This document shows positions 47,292 through 58,444 of a stretch of DNA of 64,000 nucleotides, in pieces. The notes beneath the pieces are model-generated. The model was not told where the DNA came from. It worked only from the letters and a program-made list of their open reading frames with translations, and made no database searches. The stretch's first letter is position 1. Every line of letters begins with the position of its first letter. The position numbers and the translations under genes were made by a program. The DNA is from Diphasiastrum complanatum (taxonomy: Eukaryota > Streptophyta > Lycopodiopsida > Lycopodiales > Lycopodiaceae), in contig CM055095.1 in NCBI GenBank assembly GCA_029204225.1, positions 75,998,896-76,062,895 on the forward strand, read 5' to 3'.

Positions 47292-47520
47292 ATGTCGTCG
47301 ATCACCAATATTCAAGCTAAGATCACTACTATCTTGGACCCAAAAGGTTCAAACTACTTGATTTGGAAATTAAAGACTTCACTCTCGTTGAAGGGCGAAG
47401 GTCTATGGCAATGGATAGAACCAATTGAGGAAAAGCCAAAAGCTACTCCTGGCAAAAAACTTCGAGAATGGAGTTTAAAAATGACAAACCTTTAGCAATT
47501 ATTGTGTCTTTGGTGCATGA
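47292..47520 (+). pseudogene. Copia gag_B N-terminus, truncated
   Basis: It opens MSSITNIQAKITTILDPKG and continues NYLIWKLKTSL and WIEPIEEKPK, then frameshifts at about 47490 and ends at 47520 where another LTR_B piece begins. It has the best-preserved start of this gag family in the window and fixes its ATG. Confidence 0.8.
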
Positions 47521-47973
47521 CAAACTGTCACGAAATATTCATTCGAGCCTGGAAACAGAGCGACTGTTTGAATATCAACCATCATAAACGGTTAGATTTC
47601 TATTGTTACAATATTAAAAGGCCAAAAGACTTGTAAATAAGAGGCCAAAAGCAGTCTTGTAGCAACATAAATACATATGAAACTCAATCAGAGATACAAC
47701 AACGAGATAAGACAGCAAGAGATGTATATTGATGAATTAGATTTAGAGTTATAAAAAAATTCGTTTTTGGTCAATAGTTTTTTATTGTCTAAATGCTCTT
47801 GAGTTGTCTCATACTTCCGCATATAATTTTTGCCATATTCAATCAGAATAAATATTGTTCTATTAGTACATAGATTAGATAAAATTGTGATTGAAGACAC
47901 TAATATTGGTATGATTTAATCGAACTCCCATCGTGTTCTCTGTGGAAGAATAATTGTTATTTTTCTTACAACA
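47521..47973 (+). repeat. Partial LTR_B, fifth copy
   Basis: It matches the second half of LTR_B (from TCACGAAATATTCATTCGAGCC) and ends TTTTTCTTACA, but is followed by RNase H rather than a primer site. Confidence 0.7.
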
Positions 47974-48223
47974 AACAGCAGTAACTCAATCTTCCTGTGA
48001 AGCCGAAAATGTAGCAGTAGCCAAGATGGCAAAAGAGCAGATCTGGATCAAACAGATATTGGAAGGATTTGATGAATCTAATTCTGAACCTTATGTCTTG
48101 TTAATGGATAACACTTTAGCAATCTATACGAAAGATCCTATATTTCATTTGAAAACGAAGCATATAGGTATTAAATCTTACAAGATGCACATTTCTTCTT
48201 TCTTCAAGATTTATGGTGCATGA
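47974..48223 (+). pseudogene. Detached copia RNase H end
   Basis: It reads QQTAVTQSSCEAENVAVAKMAKEQ, LLMDNTLAI (third acidic residue of RNase H) and IFHLKTKHIGIKSY, the usual C-terminal end of copia pol. It is the half of RNase H missing from units 1 and 2 and is probably a displaced part of element B. Confidence 0.8.
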
Positions 48224-49645
48224 TTATTTCCTATTATTCAAAGCATATGTTGAGATGGAATTCTCATTGAAGATCAAAGCTTTGAGGAGTGGTGGAGCTC
48301 TTGGAGGAAATATACCATATGAAGTATTATTATTGAAGCCTAAGGTTGATTGCCTTAGTGTCTTTGAAGGTTCTCGCTTTGCACATATTCCCTTGGAAAC
48401 AAGGAGGATGGATGATCCAAGCTCATGAAAAATGGTTGGATGCTTATCCACCAAGGAGGCCTATAAAGCCATTATGCTCTCTATTTTTAAAAGTGATTGA
48501 GATTAAAGAAGTCATATTTTGTGAAGATCTACATTCAACCTTGGAAGGGGCCAAGTTCAAGGCATCCCAAGATGCATCTCAAATCATATCTATTGAAGAT
48601 TATCAAGATGTGAAGGGGCCTTCTCAACATATGATTTCAAGGGAATCTTCAAGATTGATGGCCAAGTCTTTATGGCTCATCTTTTATGGTAAAGAGAGGA
48701 AAAGTTCAGTTGGTATCCACTTTAACATTCTCACTTATGCTTCTCTTTCATTACTTGATGTACTATCTTGCTTTATTGAGATTTCTACATATTAAAATTC
48801 ATGTAAGGCAATTCTAGTTTTGGATGATGCCTATTGTATGGACATATTTCTTGTCATTGATGGCTTGGATATGTTTCCAAAACATTTTAGATGCAAGATA
48901 TTGTATCATCAAAAGTATGCTCTTAGATTTAGTAAGAGCAAGATTGAGCTTGTTGCCTAAAATTTGAAAAATCATGTTTTCACATGTTTTGAGGCAAATT
49001 GTAAACTTCTCTTGAGATTAAGTGAAGCATCCAAAGAGAACGCTTACATTCTTGAGCAAGTAGTTAGTCTCAAGAAGATCAGGATTTTATTTGATATCAA
49101 GATTAGATCCATCATGGATATAGTTCATTGTATGTGGACTAGTCAAGCTAGAAAGCATAATCTTGACGATCATCATTTTTTCACATCTTATGATCTTGAT
49201 CTCTATGATCCTTATGAGGCTTGGAAGCCTCGAATTTCTCTATTTATGGTGCAGCCATCATGCAAGTGGAGCTTCAAATCAAAGGCCATCATCAAGCATG
49301 GAGGAAGCACATGGTCATAGTGGCATATTGGTGGAGTACTCTTCAAGGATATTGGCAAGAGATTTCTACCAAAAGGCCTCTGTCACCAGTTAATAAGGTT
49401 TTTGGGTTTTACGAAAGCGATATCAAATCTACGCTTTTCCCAGACCAAGATATATTTTCAAGTTATGTAATCTTTCAGTACAAAGAGTTGAGCCTCCGAC
49501 TTGTGGTGTGCCAGCTTCAATGTTAATAAAAAGTGGCCAGTAAATTGAGTACTGTGCCAAATAGCTTAAATGTATAGTTATTTTAATTGGGAGACACCTT
49601 TACTTTAATCTCACATCTAATGAGAACATCAGATTTTATAAAGGT
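48224..49645 (+). other. Unrecognised segment with medium open frames
   Basis: Plus frames at 48346-48795 (149 codons) and 48964-49320 (118 codons) look compositionally protein-like but match no family I know. A purine run AAAGGTGGGG at about 49647 and the following TG suggest it could be the interior of a non-autonomous LTR element. Confidence 0.3.
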
Positions 49646-49661
49646 GGGGTGGATGTTGTAA

Positions 49662-50230
49662 AGCTACCTTTACAAGCTTTACTTCTGGTGCCAGCTATGT
49701 CCCCGACGCCAGCAGTGCCCCTGCTGCTCCCGGCGCCAACGGCGCCGGCACCGCTCCTGGCACCACTGTGACCAGAATCCAGCCGGCGCCAAGTTCCTAT
49801 GGCTGAAAATCTTTGATCGGTTCTAGTGGAGTCCAGAGAGCTCAGATCGATGTGCAATCACCTCACACGATCTAAGCATGATTAAAGGAAGCCTAGGGAT
49901 CAATAAAATCTAGAGAGAGAAAATGACTTTCTAGAAAGAGAAAATTCTAGAGAGAGAAAAACGTGCTTTACCAGCTTGGGTAAAGTGCTTGGTATGAGGG
50001 GGGGTGCTGAATCACACCAATACTATAGGGGAGTGCGGGTTGCGACTCAGGGCGAGCTCCAACCAAGTCTTAGCCTCCCTTGCTGGAATGTTGTCATGGC
50101 TCTCGCCTTGGCATGCTAGGGCCCCGGAGACTAGGGTCGGTCACACACTTGAAATGTAACCTTCTCAGATTTATCAATAAAGTGGGATTTTCCTCAAACT
50201 GACTCTGATTACCTTATGGGTTTCAGTGTT
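49662..50230 (+). repeat. Possible LTR (ends tentative)
   Basis: It starts TGTTGTAAAGC after a polypurine-like run GGTGGGG, and is GC-richer than its surroundings. No matching partner or primer site was found. Confidence 0.3.
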
Positions 50231-50439
50231 CGGTAAAAGCGCCAGTTGTAAGGCCGCTTCCAAATTTTTAAGTTGGCACATAGCTGAGGGTCGTATCCCG
50301 GGACGCCAACGGTATGCTGTCGGGACCATTTGGTCCAGGAACTAGTTGTCTCCATATCTGTCGCGGCTTGTGGTTCTGAGTGTTCCTTGCATGAACGTGA
50401 ATGGGTTAAGCTCTTGGGGAACGGGCTCTAATCTGTCGG

Positions 50440-50760
50440 CTGAGTTGGATGGCTTGCTTGGGTGGAAGTTACCTGTTTATGGCTGTCCAGTCTGGCATGG
50501 CGCCAGGTTGGCTTTCAACGCTCGTGACGAAGCTTTCAGTTGGTTAAGTCTGATGTAATTTAGACCGCTTGCTTGGAATGGATGTTACTCGTTTGTAACG
50601 AAGCTTCGAGTTGGTCAAGTTTGATGTATGTCGGGCAGTTTGCTTGGAGGGAAGTCACCCACATCGGGACCCCCGATCTGGCCTGGCGCCAGGTTGGATC
50701 TCAATGTTGGTTCTCGAAACTTCAAGTTGGTTAAGTCTGATCGTTGTTGGCGAGTTGGTT
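50440..50760. repeat. Degenerate tandem repeats
   Basis: ACGAAGCTTTCAGTTGGTTA-type words occur near 50526, 50598 and 50715, and GGCGCCAGGTTGG at 50499 and 50685. They form an irregular array between the gypsy-1 body and the upstream GC-rich block. Confidence 0.65.
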
Positions 50761-50799
50761 GCTTGTATGTCAAGTGGGTTTGGATGGCAAGAGTTGAAG

Positions 50800-51279
50800 G
50801 CTGGGAAGCTAAGTCGTGGTTCCCGGCTCCCTTTGGGATGCCTGCACTACAGGTGAGATGCCTTTCATGTCTTTATAGGACCATGCAAAGACATGTCTAT
50901 ATTTTCGTAGGAGCTTTTCAAGCCCTCTACGTTGCTCGCGATTGAAATGAGCCCCGACGTGGACAATATATTTGTCACTTTCAGGTGGCTCGCTCGAGGA
51001 AAGTGATGGTTCGGGCAGGGCCTTCATATGATGAATTACCCTTTGGCTCGCGTTGAGCTTGGGGTAATTGGATGGTTACATCCTTGATCGTATAGTCCTT
51101 AAAATATGCAGGCACATCATGGGCTAAAGTTTTGAGGGGGGCCTTGTCTTTTAACTACCTATTTGGTGATTTGGAAGATTCAAAGGTTGGTGTAGGAACA
51201 GAAGCAGTCTCATGAACTTCCTTAACAGTGGTAAGGTCGCCAGGCGGTTGAATTTGAAGAGGTTTCTTCATCTTTTTCT
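50800..51279 (-). pseudogene. Start of gypsy-1 polymerase, truncated
   Basis: On the minus strand it reads FNREQRRGLEKLLRKYRHVF and AWSYKDMKGISPVV, the segment just before RT in gypsy elements. It then stops; RT, RNase H and integrase are missing. Confidence 0.75.
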
Positions 51280-52347
51280 TCATGTTATGGCCACATGGTT
51301 GTGGCTTCGGAGGTCGTGAAGTGTGCGGGTGAGGAATGTGTGGTACATCATGGAAAATCTCGTCATCAATTTGAGAGATTGTTTCTTCCTCACAAAGATC
51401 CCATGGATAATTTGGTCGTTTGACACAGCAGAACTTAGAATCGGTTTTTCGACTGCCACCTTAGCAACTGGTTCCACTTTGGATGCATGTTGTGGGAAGG
51501 CCTTGAGTGGAAGTGCTTCCATGTAGTTGAGGATTTGAATATCAGAAATGTCCAAATTGTTTGGGCAATTTTGAATTCGTAGGACATTCTCGTTATCTAT
51601 GAATAAATCTTTTGATTCATCAGTAGATAGCCATGCAACGTTTAGCAACTCATCATTGTGTGGAAGAATATCAATAAAATTGATATTAATGATAGGTGTA
51701 TCAAGATCAGGTAATTGTTCGTGGTCGATCAGGGGAGGAGAGGAACAATCATCCTGATGTTGAGCACAGTAATCGGCATTCACACAATCAATGGTAGCTA
51801 GACTATGACTCAAGTTTATGATATCAGTAGATTTAACATAATGACATTTTTTGTGGCTGGACTGGTATGGCTCAAACACTGAATTAGTGGTCGAGGATCC
51901 CTCGTCATGAATGCATGCGGGTGAATCAATGGTGACAAAACTGTCTCGATTTTCAAAGGTGGCTCGACCTTTGCTCCAGTTGTGAACGACTCGTGCATTG
52001 GTGAGCCATGGGCGACCAAGTAGTAACTCATAGGAATAGGCATTATTGGGAATATCAAGTACTACTAGATCTATAGAAAACTTTAGACCTCCTAGTTTGA
52101 TCAACACTTGCGGAAGGAAACCGGTAGGTCGAACCACACTTTGATCAGCCATCCTAAGCTGACGAGTGGGTTTGGTAAGCTTGTCTCTCAGATTCCATTC
52201 TAGCATAAGAGATGTGGAAATGATATTGACACTTGAGCCGCCATCGAGAACAGCTAGGACTTCACAAGATTGGCGATGGGTAGCTGGTATTTTGATGTTG
52301 CCCCGTTCACTGAGTGGATTGGCGAGGTGTAATGACATTTCGGGCAA
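51280..52347 (-). pseudogene. Gypsy-1 aspartic protease (retropepsin) with long linker
   Basis: A 355-codon open frame on the minus strand. The active site is VLAVLDGGSSVNIIS near residue 32-46, with ELLLGRPWLTNARVVHNW near 108, the usual retropepsin layout before RT. The catalytic Asp-Gly is followed by Gly-Ser where D-(S/T)-G is usual: DGGS. The long acidic tail leads into the polymerase piece. It is open but belongs to a broken element. Confidence 0.8.
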
Positions 52348-52349
52348 CT

Positions 52350-53330
52350 CATCAGGGGTGGTGGTGTCAGTGGATTGGATCTAGTGTGTCCATTTGCCAG
52401 CATACTTCCATAGAACATGGAAAGGGAGAGTGACATTGGCTTGCAGTAAATTCCCAGACTTTAGTACCTTCAAGGGTTTTGCTTTCAAAAGGCTTGTGAG
52501 GTACTTTATGGGAGGTGGAAAATTGCTGATCGGCATTGTGGATTTGCTGGCGATACTGATGATGCAGCCAAATTTTTTTAGATCGGTGAGGATAAACTAT
52601 CGAGGTCGAACCTTCACTTGGAGGGATAGCATGCTATTGAGTTTTGCTAGGTGCAAGTGTAGGGGCTTGGCGTTGAATTTGTGCCCGAGTCAAGACCCAT
52701 GCGGGATGAGTTTCAACTGGCAAAGTTTCTACTTGCACTGAACAGACAGGAGCAGCAGGTTTGGATCAGAATGTGCTGTCCTTCACGTGATGTTCAATAT
52801 CGTAGTTTTCACAAGCTGGAGGAAAGCGGAGTTTATCTGGGCAGCAAATACTAGGATGCTTACATGCACAGATAAAACATCCTTGTATTGTTGGGAGTTG
52901 ATGCGCAGCAAATACCGCATGGTTTGGATTGTACGTTTGGGCATTGGGGTCCACTGCTTGGGCATTAGGATCATATGTATAATAAACAACTGTCTTAGTG
53001 GGGTACTGTTGTTGAGTATGGTCTTCCACATAGTAGGTTGCTGGATCGATAGTATTGGGATCAAGATAATGTACAGCTTGTTGTGGAGCAGGTTGGTTAA
53101 CGGCAAACTATTGACGTGGTGGTTGGTACTGATTTGGTGCAGTTGGTCATGGTTGGTATACCTCTGGTTGTGGCATAGGCTGTTGTGGAGGGTAGGGGCG
53201 GTATGCTCGATAGATGGTGGGTCTGGGTGCAGCTGGAAAATGGTTTCACAATTGAGGGCATTCATTAGCAGTATGATGTTGTGAGCAGATTGGACACCAG
53301 ACATTTTCTCGTGCTAGAAAAGATTTCTCA
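52350..53330 (-). pseudogene. Gypsy-1 gag C-terminus with two zinc knuckles
   Basis: On the minus strand, VWCPICSQHHTANECPQL lies near 53300-53255 and CFICACKHPSICC near 52890-52850. Both fit CX2CX3HX4C. Between them is a Pro/Gln/Tyr-rich linker with repeated DPNAQ words. Stops occur at about 53255 and 53108. Confidence 0.75.
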
Positions 53331-53340
53331 GCAATCTATT

Positions 53341-54059
53341 TCATGGCGGTTTGAAAATCGGCAGTGAGTTTATCCATATGTGATTGTTGAGCTTTTTGTC
53401 AGATTTCCATTTGATGCATAATTTCAGAAGATTGAGCAACATTTTCAGACTGCGGGTGATTAAGATGGTGGGATTCTTATATTTCTTTTTATGATGGTCA
53501 AAGTCATCGTTGAAACCTTCGTCTTCTTCACGGATAGCATCAGTCATCACGTCTTTAAGTTGATCATCAAGGTCAATTGGTTTTAGTTCTCGGCGGATGT
53601 TTTTAGGCAATTCAGCCAAGAACAGTTTTATGGCCATTCGTTTAGTGATGTTTTCATCAACACATTCAACCTTGAGACGTTTGAAGTGCTCAATGTAGTT
53701 TCAAACAGACTCGTCGCGACACATCTTGATATGGGTAATTTGGATGAACGGGCTCTAAGTCAGTTTGGATGGTCTGAAACACTTTATGAGGGCATCTTTG
53801 AGAGTGGTCCAAGAAGCAAAATCAGGAGTTTCAAGGTTAAGATACTACTCTTTGGTTGTTCCATAGAGTACCATGGGGAATAGGCGAAGCTTTTCAATCT
53901 CAGCGGTATCTCCACAGAAGCGGCATGCATTATCAAAGTCTTGGAGAAATCGGACTGGGTCAGATTCTCCATCGTACTTTGGTGCATCGATATGTCAAAT
54001 TCTGCGTTCTAGTCGTGGAGGGGTTGAATTGGAAGATTCAACACAATCTCGAGACATTA
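53341..54059 (-). pseudogene. Gypsy-1 gag capsid
   Basis: The start is at 54059 (MSRDCVESSNSTPP). Capsid motifs follow: PKYDGESDPVRFLQDFDNAC, ASWTTLKDALIKCF, and IKLFLAELPKNIRREL near 53630-53590, as in Retrotrans_gag proteins. Stops at about 54000, 53853 and 53700 break it. Confidence 0.8.
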
Positions 54060-57000
54060 TGCAGAGTGTGGAGTAGAGTAACAGTATAGATGATCAGGGC
54101 AGTACTGTCCTTGGCAAAAAAGACAAAAAGGGTAGTTTTCTTGTAGAATGGAGGATTTTGGACAAAAAATTGGACTTTTGTGTTGTAAGAGAATTTGCAG
54201 ATGGGCTAAGAAATCATGGAGAGACAGAGGAATCAAATTGTAGTAGTCGCAAATTCTGACAGGGAGTGCTTTTTGTCAAAATACTAATTTTTTTAATATT
54301 TTTGAAAAAAAAATTGAATGGTAGAATTCGCGAAGGGTATAGATAATTCATGCTCACTGAGGACGATTTCGTAGGGTGGCTAACGATTTCTGATTTTACT
54401 GACAGAGAGAGGATAAGGTTGAAAAGGTGACTTTCTAATAGAAAACAGACAAAATCTTTGAGATAGAATTCGCGAAGTTGCTGGAGACTGATCTTGACTA
54501 GATCGAGCCTCAGGGAAGCCGTCAAATTCTAAGACAAAGATTTGGGTGAAAAGCAAGGGATTTTGACAGTATATTAAGTTGTTTTCACAGAATCTGAATT
54601 GGGTCAGAATTCATGGAGGTGATAAAATGAAAGATCAGGGTCTGTTATGGCTGTAGACAGACCGGCGAATTCTGATATACCTGTTTGGTTGGAAAAAATT
54701 GGTCACTTCTTTTCAAAGAAAATACCCAAGTTGAAACTTTTGTTGCTTCCCCCCTACTCACAATATGGTGTAGTATAGAGAGGATTGTCCACCTTTTAAG
54801 TTCCTACCAAAAGCTTCAAAAGGAAATAGTTAACGAAAATGAATGCACTAAGGCTTGCCCAACTAGTGCCCGAAACGAAAATGAAACTATCTAAAACAAT
54901 AAGTAACCAATCCTTGCTAAGGCTTACCCAACTAGAAAGGTTACTAAACTAGATCCTAAATTAACACTCACAAGGGAAATGGAATGATAGATTGCGGCTA
55001 ACTAAATAATCAATCAAATAAATACATGCCACAATACAAACCGACGAGAAGGATGCAAGAGGAGGCCCGAGCACCTTCCCTCAAGCTATGCACCTTCCCA
55101 AAGGGAACAAATGAAATAGAGAGATAGTCTCAAAAATAGAGAGCTTGATAGCTTATTCTCAAAAGTGTCCTTTACGTGGCAAATACCTCTCCTTTTATGG
55201 CAAGGAGGTCTTCCATAAGTATCCACTAACTTATGGGATTAACTTATTTCTAGCCTTTCTAGAACTTCTAACTTAGGACTTAGAACTTCAAAAAGTTTCT
55301 AACTTAAGAAAACTTAAGACAAAAGTTTCTAGCTTAAGAAAACTTAAGACAAAAGTTTCTAATCTTAAGTTTCTTAAGTCTAAGTTCTAAATCTAAGTTT
55401 AAGTTATTTTATTATTTTAAGCTTCTACTCATGGACTTACAAAACACATGCCATGGTAGAAGTTTATTGACAGAGACTCATACGTGGACTTACAAAACAC
55501 ATGCCACGGAGTTTTATTTCTTTTTTATATTTTCTCTGTGTTTGCACAGTTGCTAACATGGATGGATGGTGGCACGTATTTGAATAGGGATGATCACACA
55601 AAAAAATGGATGTTGTAACGGTGCAGTTGGCAACAATGGTGAGTGATAGATGGCCTCGACGGTGCCAGGGCGGGTGGGGTCCGGGGTCTGGCGCCTTGGC
55701 CCAGGGGTCTGGGGGACTGCGCTGGCCTCCAGCACTAAACGATATGACTTGTATAAGATCAAACGGGTATTTCGCGGGTCAAGTCACTAGTAGTTCAAGA
55801 TTTTTTTTGATTTTTTCAGATTTTTTTAACAGAAACCTTCGCCTGCTGATATATGATTTACCACAATGTATTACCACTTTAGGGAGCTTGGCGAGGGTTT
55901 TTGTTGGCGAAGGATGGTTCAGCAAAGGCTTTGAAAGCATTTTGGGCGCGATTAGCACTGGGAACCTTCGCCACTATCCCTCTGATGGAGACTAACCTTT
56001 GCCAACTTGCAAGGAAGTACAGATTGATGATAAGAGGGTTGGCGAGGGTTAGGCGAAGGTTCTCATGGCGAGAAATAGTCTGGTGAAGGTCTAGAGGGTA
56101 ATTTGGCACTTTTGAGAGCTAAGAACGTTCACCGGACTAGTCACAGGTGATATTAACCTTCCTGACTTCACAGATACTTTAAAACAATGTTTTATGACTA
56201 TTATGAGCTCAGCGAAGATTAATGATATATTGGCGAGGGTTTATGAAGATTGGCGAAGGTTCAAAGGACTTAGATTTTTCTGTAAGCATTGGGAACGTCC
56301 ACCTAACCACTTTTTCTCAATATTAATCTTCGCTGACTTCACTGAAGTTAGAAAACATGGACAAGTAGCTACTGGCAAACTGGCGAAGGTTTACAGTAAG
56401 TACTTTTACAGATATTGAAGTTGGCAAGGGTTCTGATAGCAAATTCCTACTTTTGGTGACTAAGAACCTTCGCCAGAGACCATACACTCGGTATTAACCT
56501 TCGTTGACCTCCTGGGCGAAGGTTGTCTAGGGTGTTTTGGGCTACTGTGAGATTCTAGACATTTTTAACAAAGGTTATTTCATTTTTCTGGCTATTTTTT
56601 GGCAATTTTGGCAAACTGCCTGGGAAATAACCTTTGCCTGACTAACTGTAGGTATTGATGATGTGGCAGAACGTACTTCCAGGTGGGCAAAGGTTGGTTT
56701 GATCAGAGCAGAAAGTTATGAGGTCTGATAGGTGTTTTTTGGCTCTTTTCTGGACAGTTTCTCAAAACTACATGATTTTTTCTAATTTTTAGGATCTATG
56801 GAAGGGATAGGGTGCTAGGATCTGATGATTCTCACCTCTCAATCTCTCTCCACAGATCAAATTAGCAACAAATCATGAAAAAAACAACAAATCTAACATC
56901 TACTCCACACTAAACTACCCCCACACATTCATTCCACAAGTAAAAATCACAAATACAAGATGAATGTATGCAAGCTAAAAAAACAAGAAAATGCTAGTCT
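54060..57000 (-). other. Long gypsy-1 leader
   Basis: About 2.9 kb between primer site and gag. It contains no convincing frame. It has a motif cluster at 55888-56700 and AATTCGCGAA words near 54325 and 54471. An AAGTT-rich stretch lies at about 55265-55430. The length is unusual and may include a later insertion. Confidence 0.5.
55888..56700. repeat. Cluster of GGCGAAGGTT motifs in both orientations
   Basis: Forward copies include 56052, 56252, 56382 and 56516, with GGCGAGGGTT variants at 55890, 56041 and 56232. Reverse copies AACCTTCGCC occur at 55963 and 56465, with variants at 56497 and 56627. There are at least 13 in about 800 bp. Confidence 0.8.
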
Positions 57001-57020
57001 ATTCCTCGGCAATGGCGCCA
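57001..57020 (-). other. Primer-binding site of gypsy-1
   Basis: On the minus strand this reads TGGCGCCATTGCCGAGGAAT, close to the plant TGGCGCCGTTGCCGGGGA site. Confidence 0.85.
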
Positions 57021-57026
57021 AAAAAT

Positions 57027-57324
57027 TGTAACGGCCTTGGTTCACCTGTCACGTATCGATTCGTTCCCAAGGGAATAGTGCTTCCCTTGCGAAGTTAGCT
57101 TGTAAAACCTACTCTAACCACACCTATATTAACCACATATAACTAACCACCCTACTTTAACCACAAGCATGAGACTGAAGAATAGATTACAATGGAGGAG
57201 GTGCTTACATCCTATCCTCTCTACTCTCTTAGAAATCATTAACAACATGCAAATAGAACAAAGAAGAAAATACAAGACACAAAAACGTGAGAGAGAGAGA
57301 GAGAAGGTGGGGGGGGGGGGAGGG

Positions 57325-57396
<72 letters not shown>

Positions 57397-57894
57397 AGCA
57401 AGGATGTTTTAATCTCATTTGGGTATAATCTCCTCCTCTTATTGAACATAGATATATGGTACAAATGGTGCCTTTTTATGGATGGGGAAGGCCCTTGCCC
57501 CTTTCTCCTATTGGTTAATTATAATGGCAAGGATCCTAATCCAAGCCTCCTAAATTAACACAAAATGAATCTGGTGGTTCTAGGAAATCACAAGGGCACT
57601 CACATGATTCATGTGAGTTCTAATTTGGGCCCTTTTAGCTTTTTTATTAACAACTTGACTTAGGGCCTCTAATGTCATTTTAGAGTTTTAGGCCCCTAGT
57701 CATTTATTCCTAATTCTACAAGTTCTACAAAACCAAATTGCAAGCTCATTGGGTTGGGCTTATACATGCAGGAAGCCAGTGCCCTCGCACTTGTTACTCT
57801 ACATGTACAGTGTACTATGGTGGGGCCCACTTGGTAGTAGTATTTGGTTTAGCCAGTAGTATTTTAGTGGCGGGACCCACTAAGTGTCCCAACA
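57027..57894 (-). repeat. Gypsy-1 LTR
   Basis: On plus it runs from TGTAACGGCC, six bases after the primer site, to GTGTCCCAACA, so on minus it starts TGTTGGGACAC and ends GGCCGTTACA (TG...CA, 868 bp). It contains a long GA run. No second LTR is found near 50 kb. Confidence 0.65.
57289..57390. repeat. (GA)n microsatellite inside the gypsy-1 LTR
   Basis: GA units interrupted by a run of G at 57307-57326. Confidence 0.95.
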
Positions 57895-58444
57895 GTGCAA
57901 AATTGACAAAAAAAAATTGGGTGCATTTGTTGAATCTATGCAAATGCAAGTCTAGGTGATACTAGGTGTTTCTCTAATTGGTTCAATTTTTGGACAGTTG
58001 GTATTTTTTTGTTCATTGATACATTTATTAGGAATAGAAATGGCAGCATTCTTTTAGCTTTCAAATATTTATAACAATTTCAGCAAGTTTGCATTGTATG
58101 TTTGTTTGCATAATTGAAATGGTTTGTTGTAATTGTTTTAAATATAGGCTTATTTCTACTGATAATTGCCTTGTTTGATACTTGAAATTGAGTTTTCCAT
58201 AACTAAGGCATACATGTATAGGTGTGTCTTTTATTTGTCGAAGGTACCTTTGTTGTTGTTTATTTTGAACAACGTTATGATTTGTATCTAGAGAAATATG
58301 GTAATGTGCAAATCGGTTATTTGGGACTTCGCCCGTTTGTCTTTTTAAGTATCGTATATGTCAGACAATTGCAGTTATTTTGATATGTGCAGGTACATCA
58401 ATAATTGAGCAAAATTGTTTTGCCATTTCAAAACTAGAGAGATA
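57895..58444. other. Gene-free AT-rich sequence
   Basis: No coding or repeat feature can be supported. Confidence 0.5.

Noticed and set aside
57129-57558. Open frames on both strands over the GA run
   Set aside because: Dipeptide-repeat translation of the microsatellite inside the gypsy-1 LTR.
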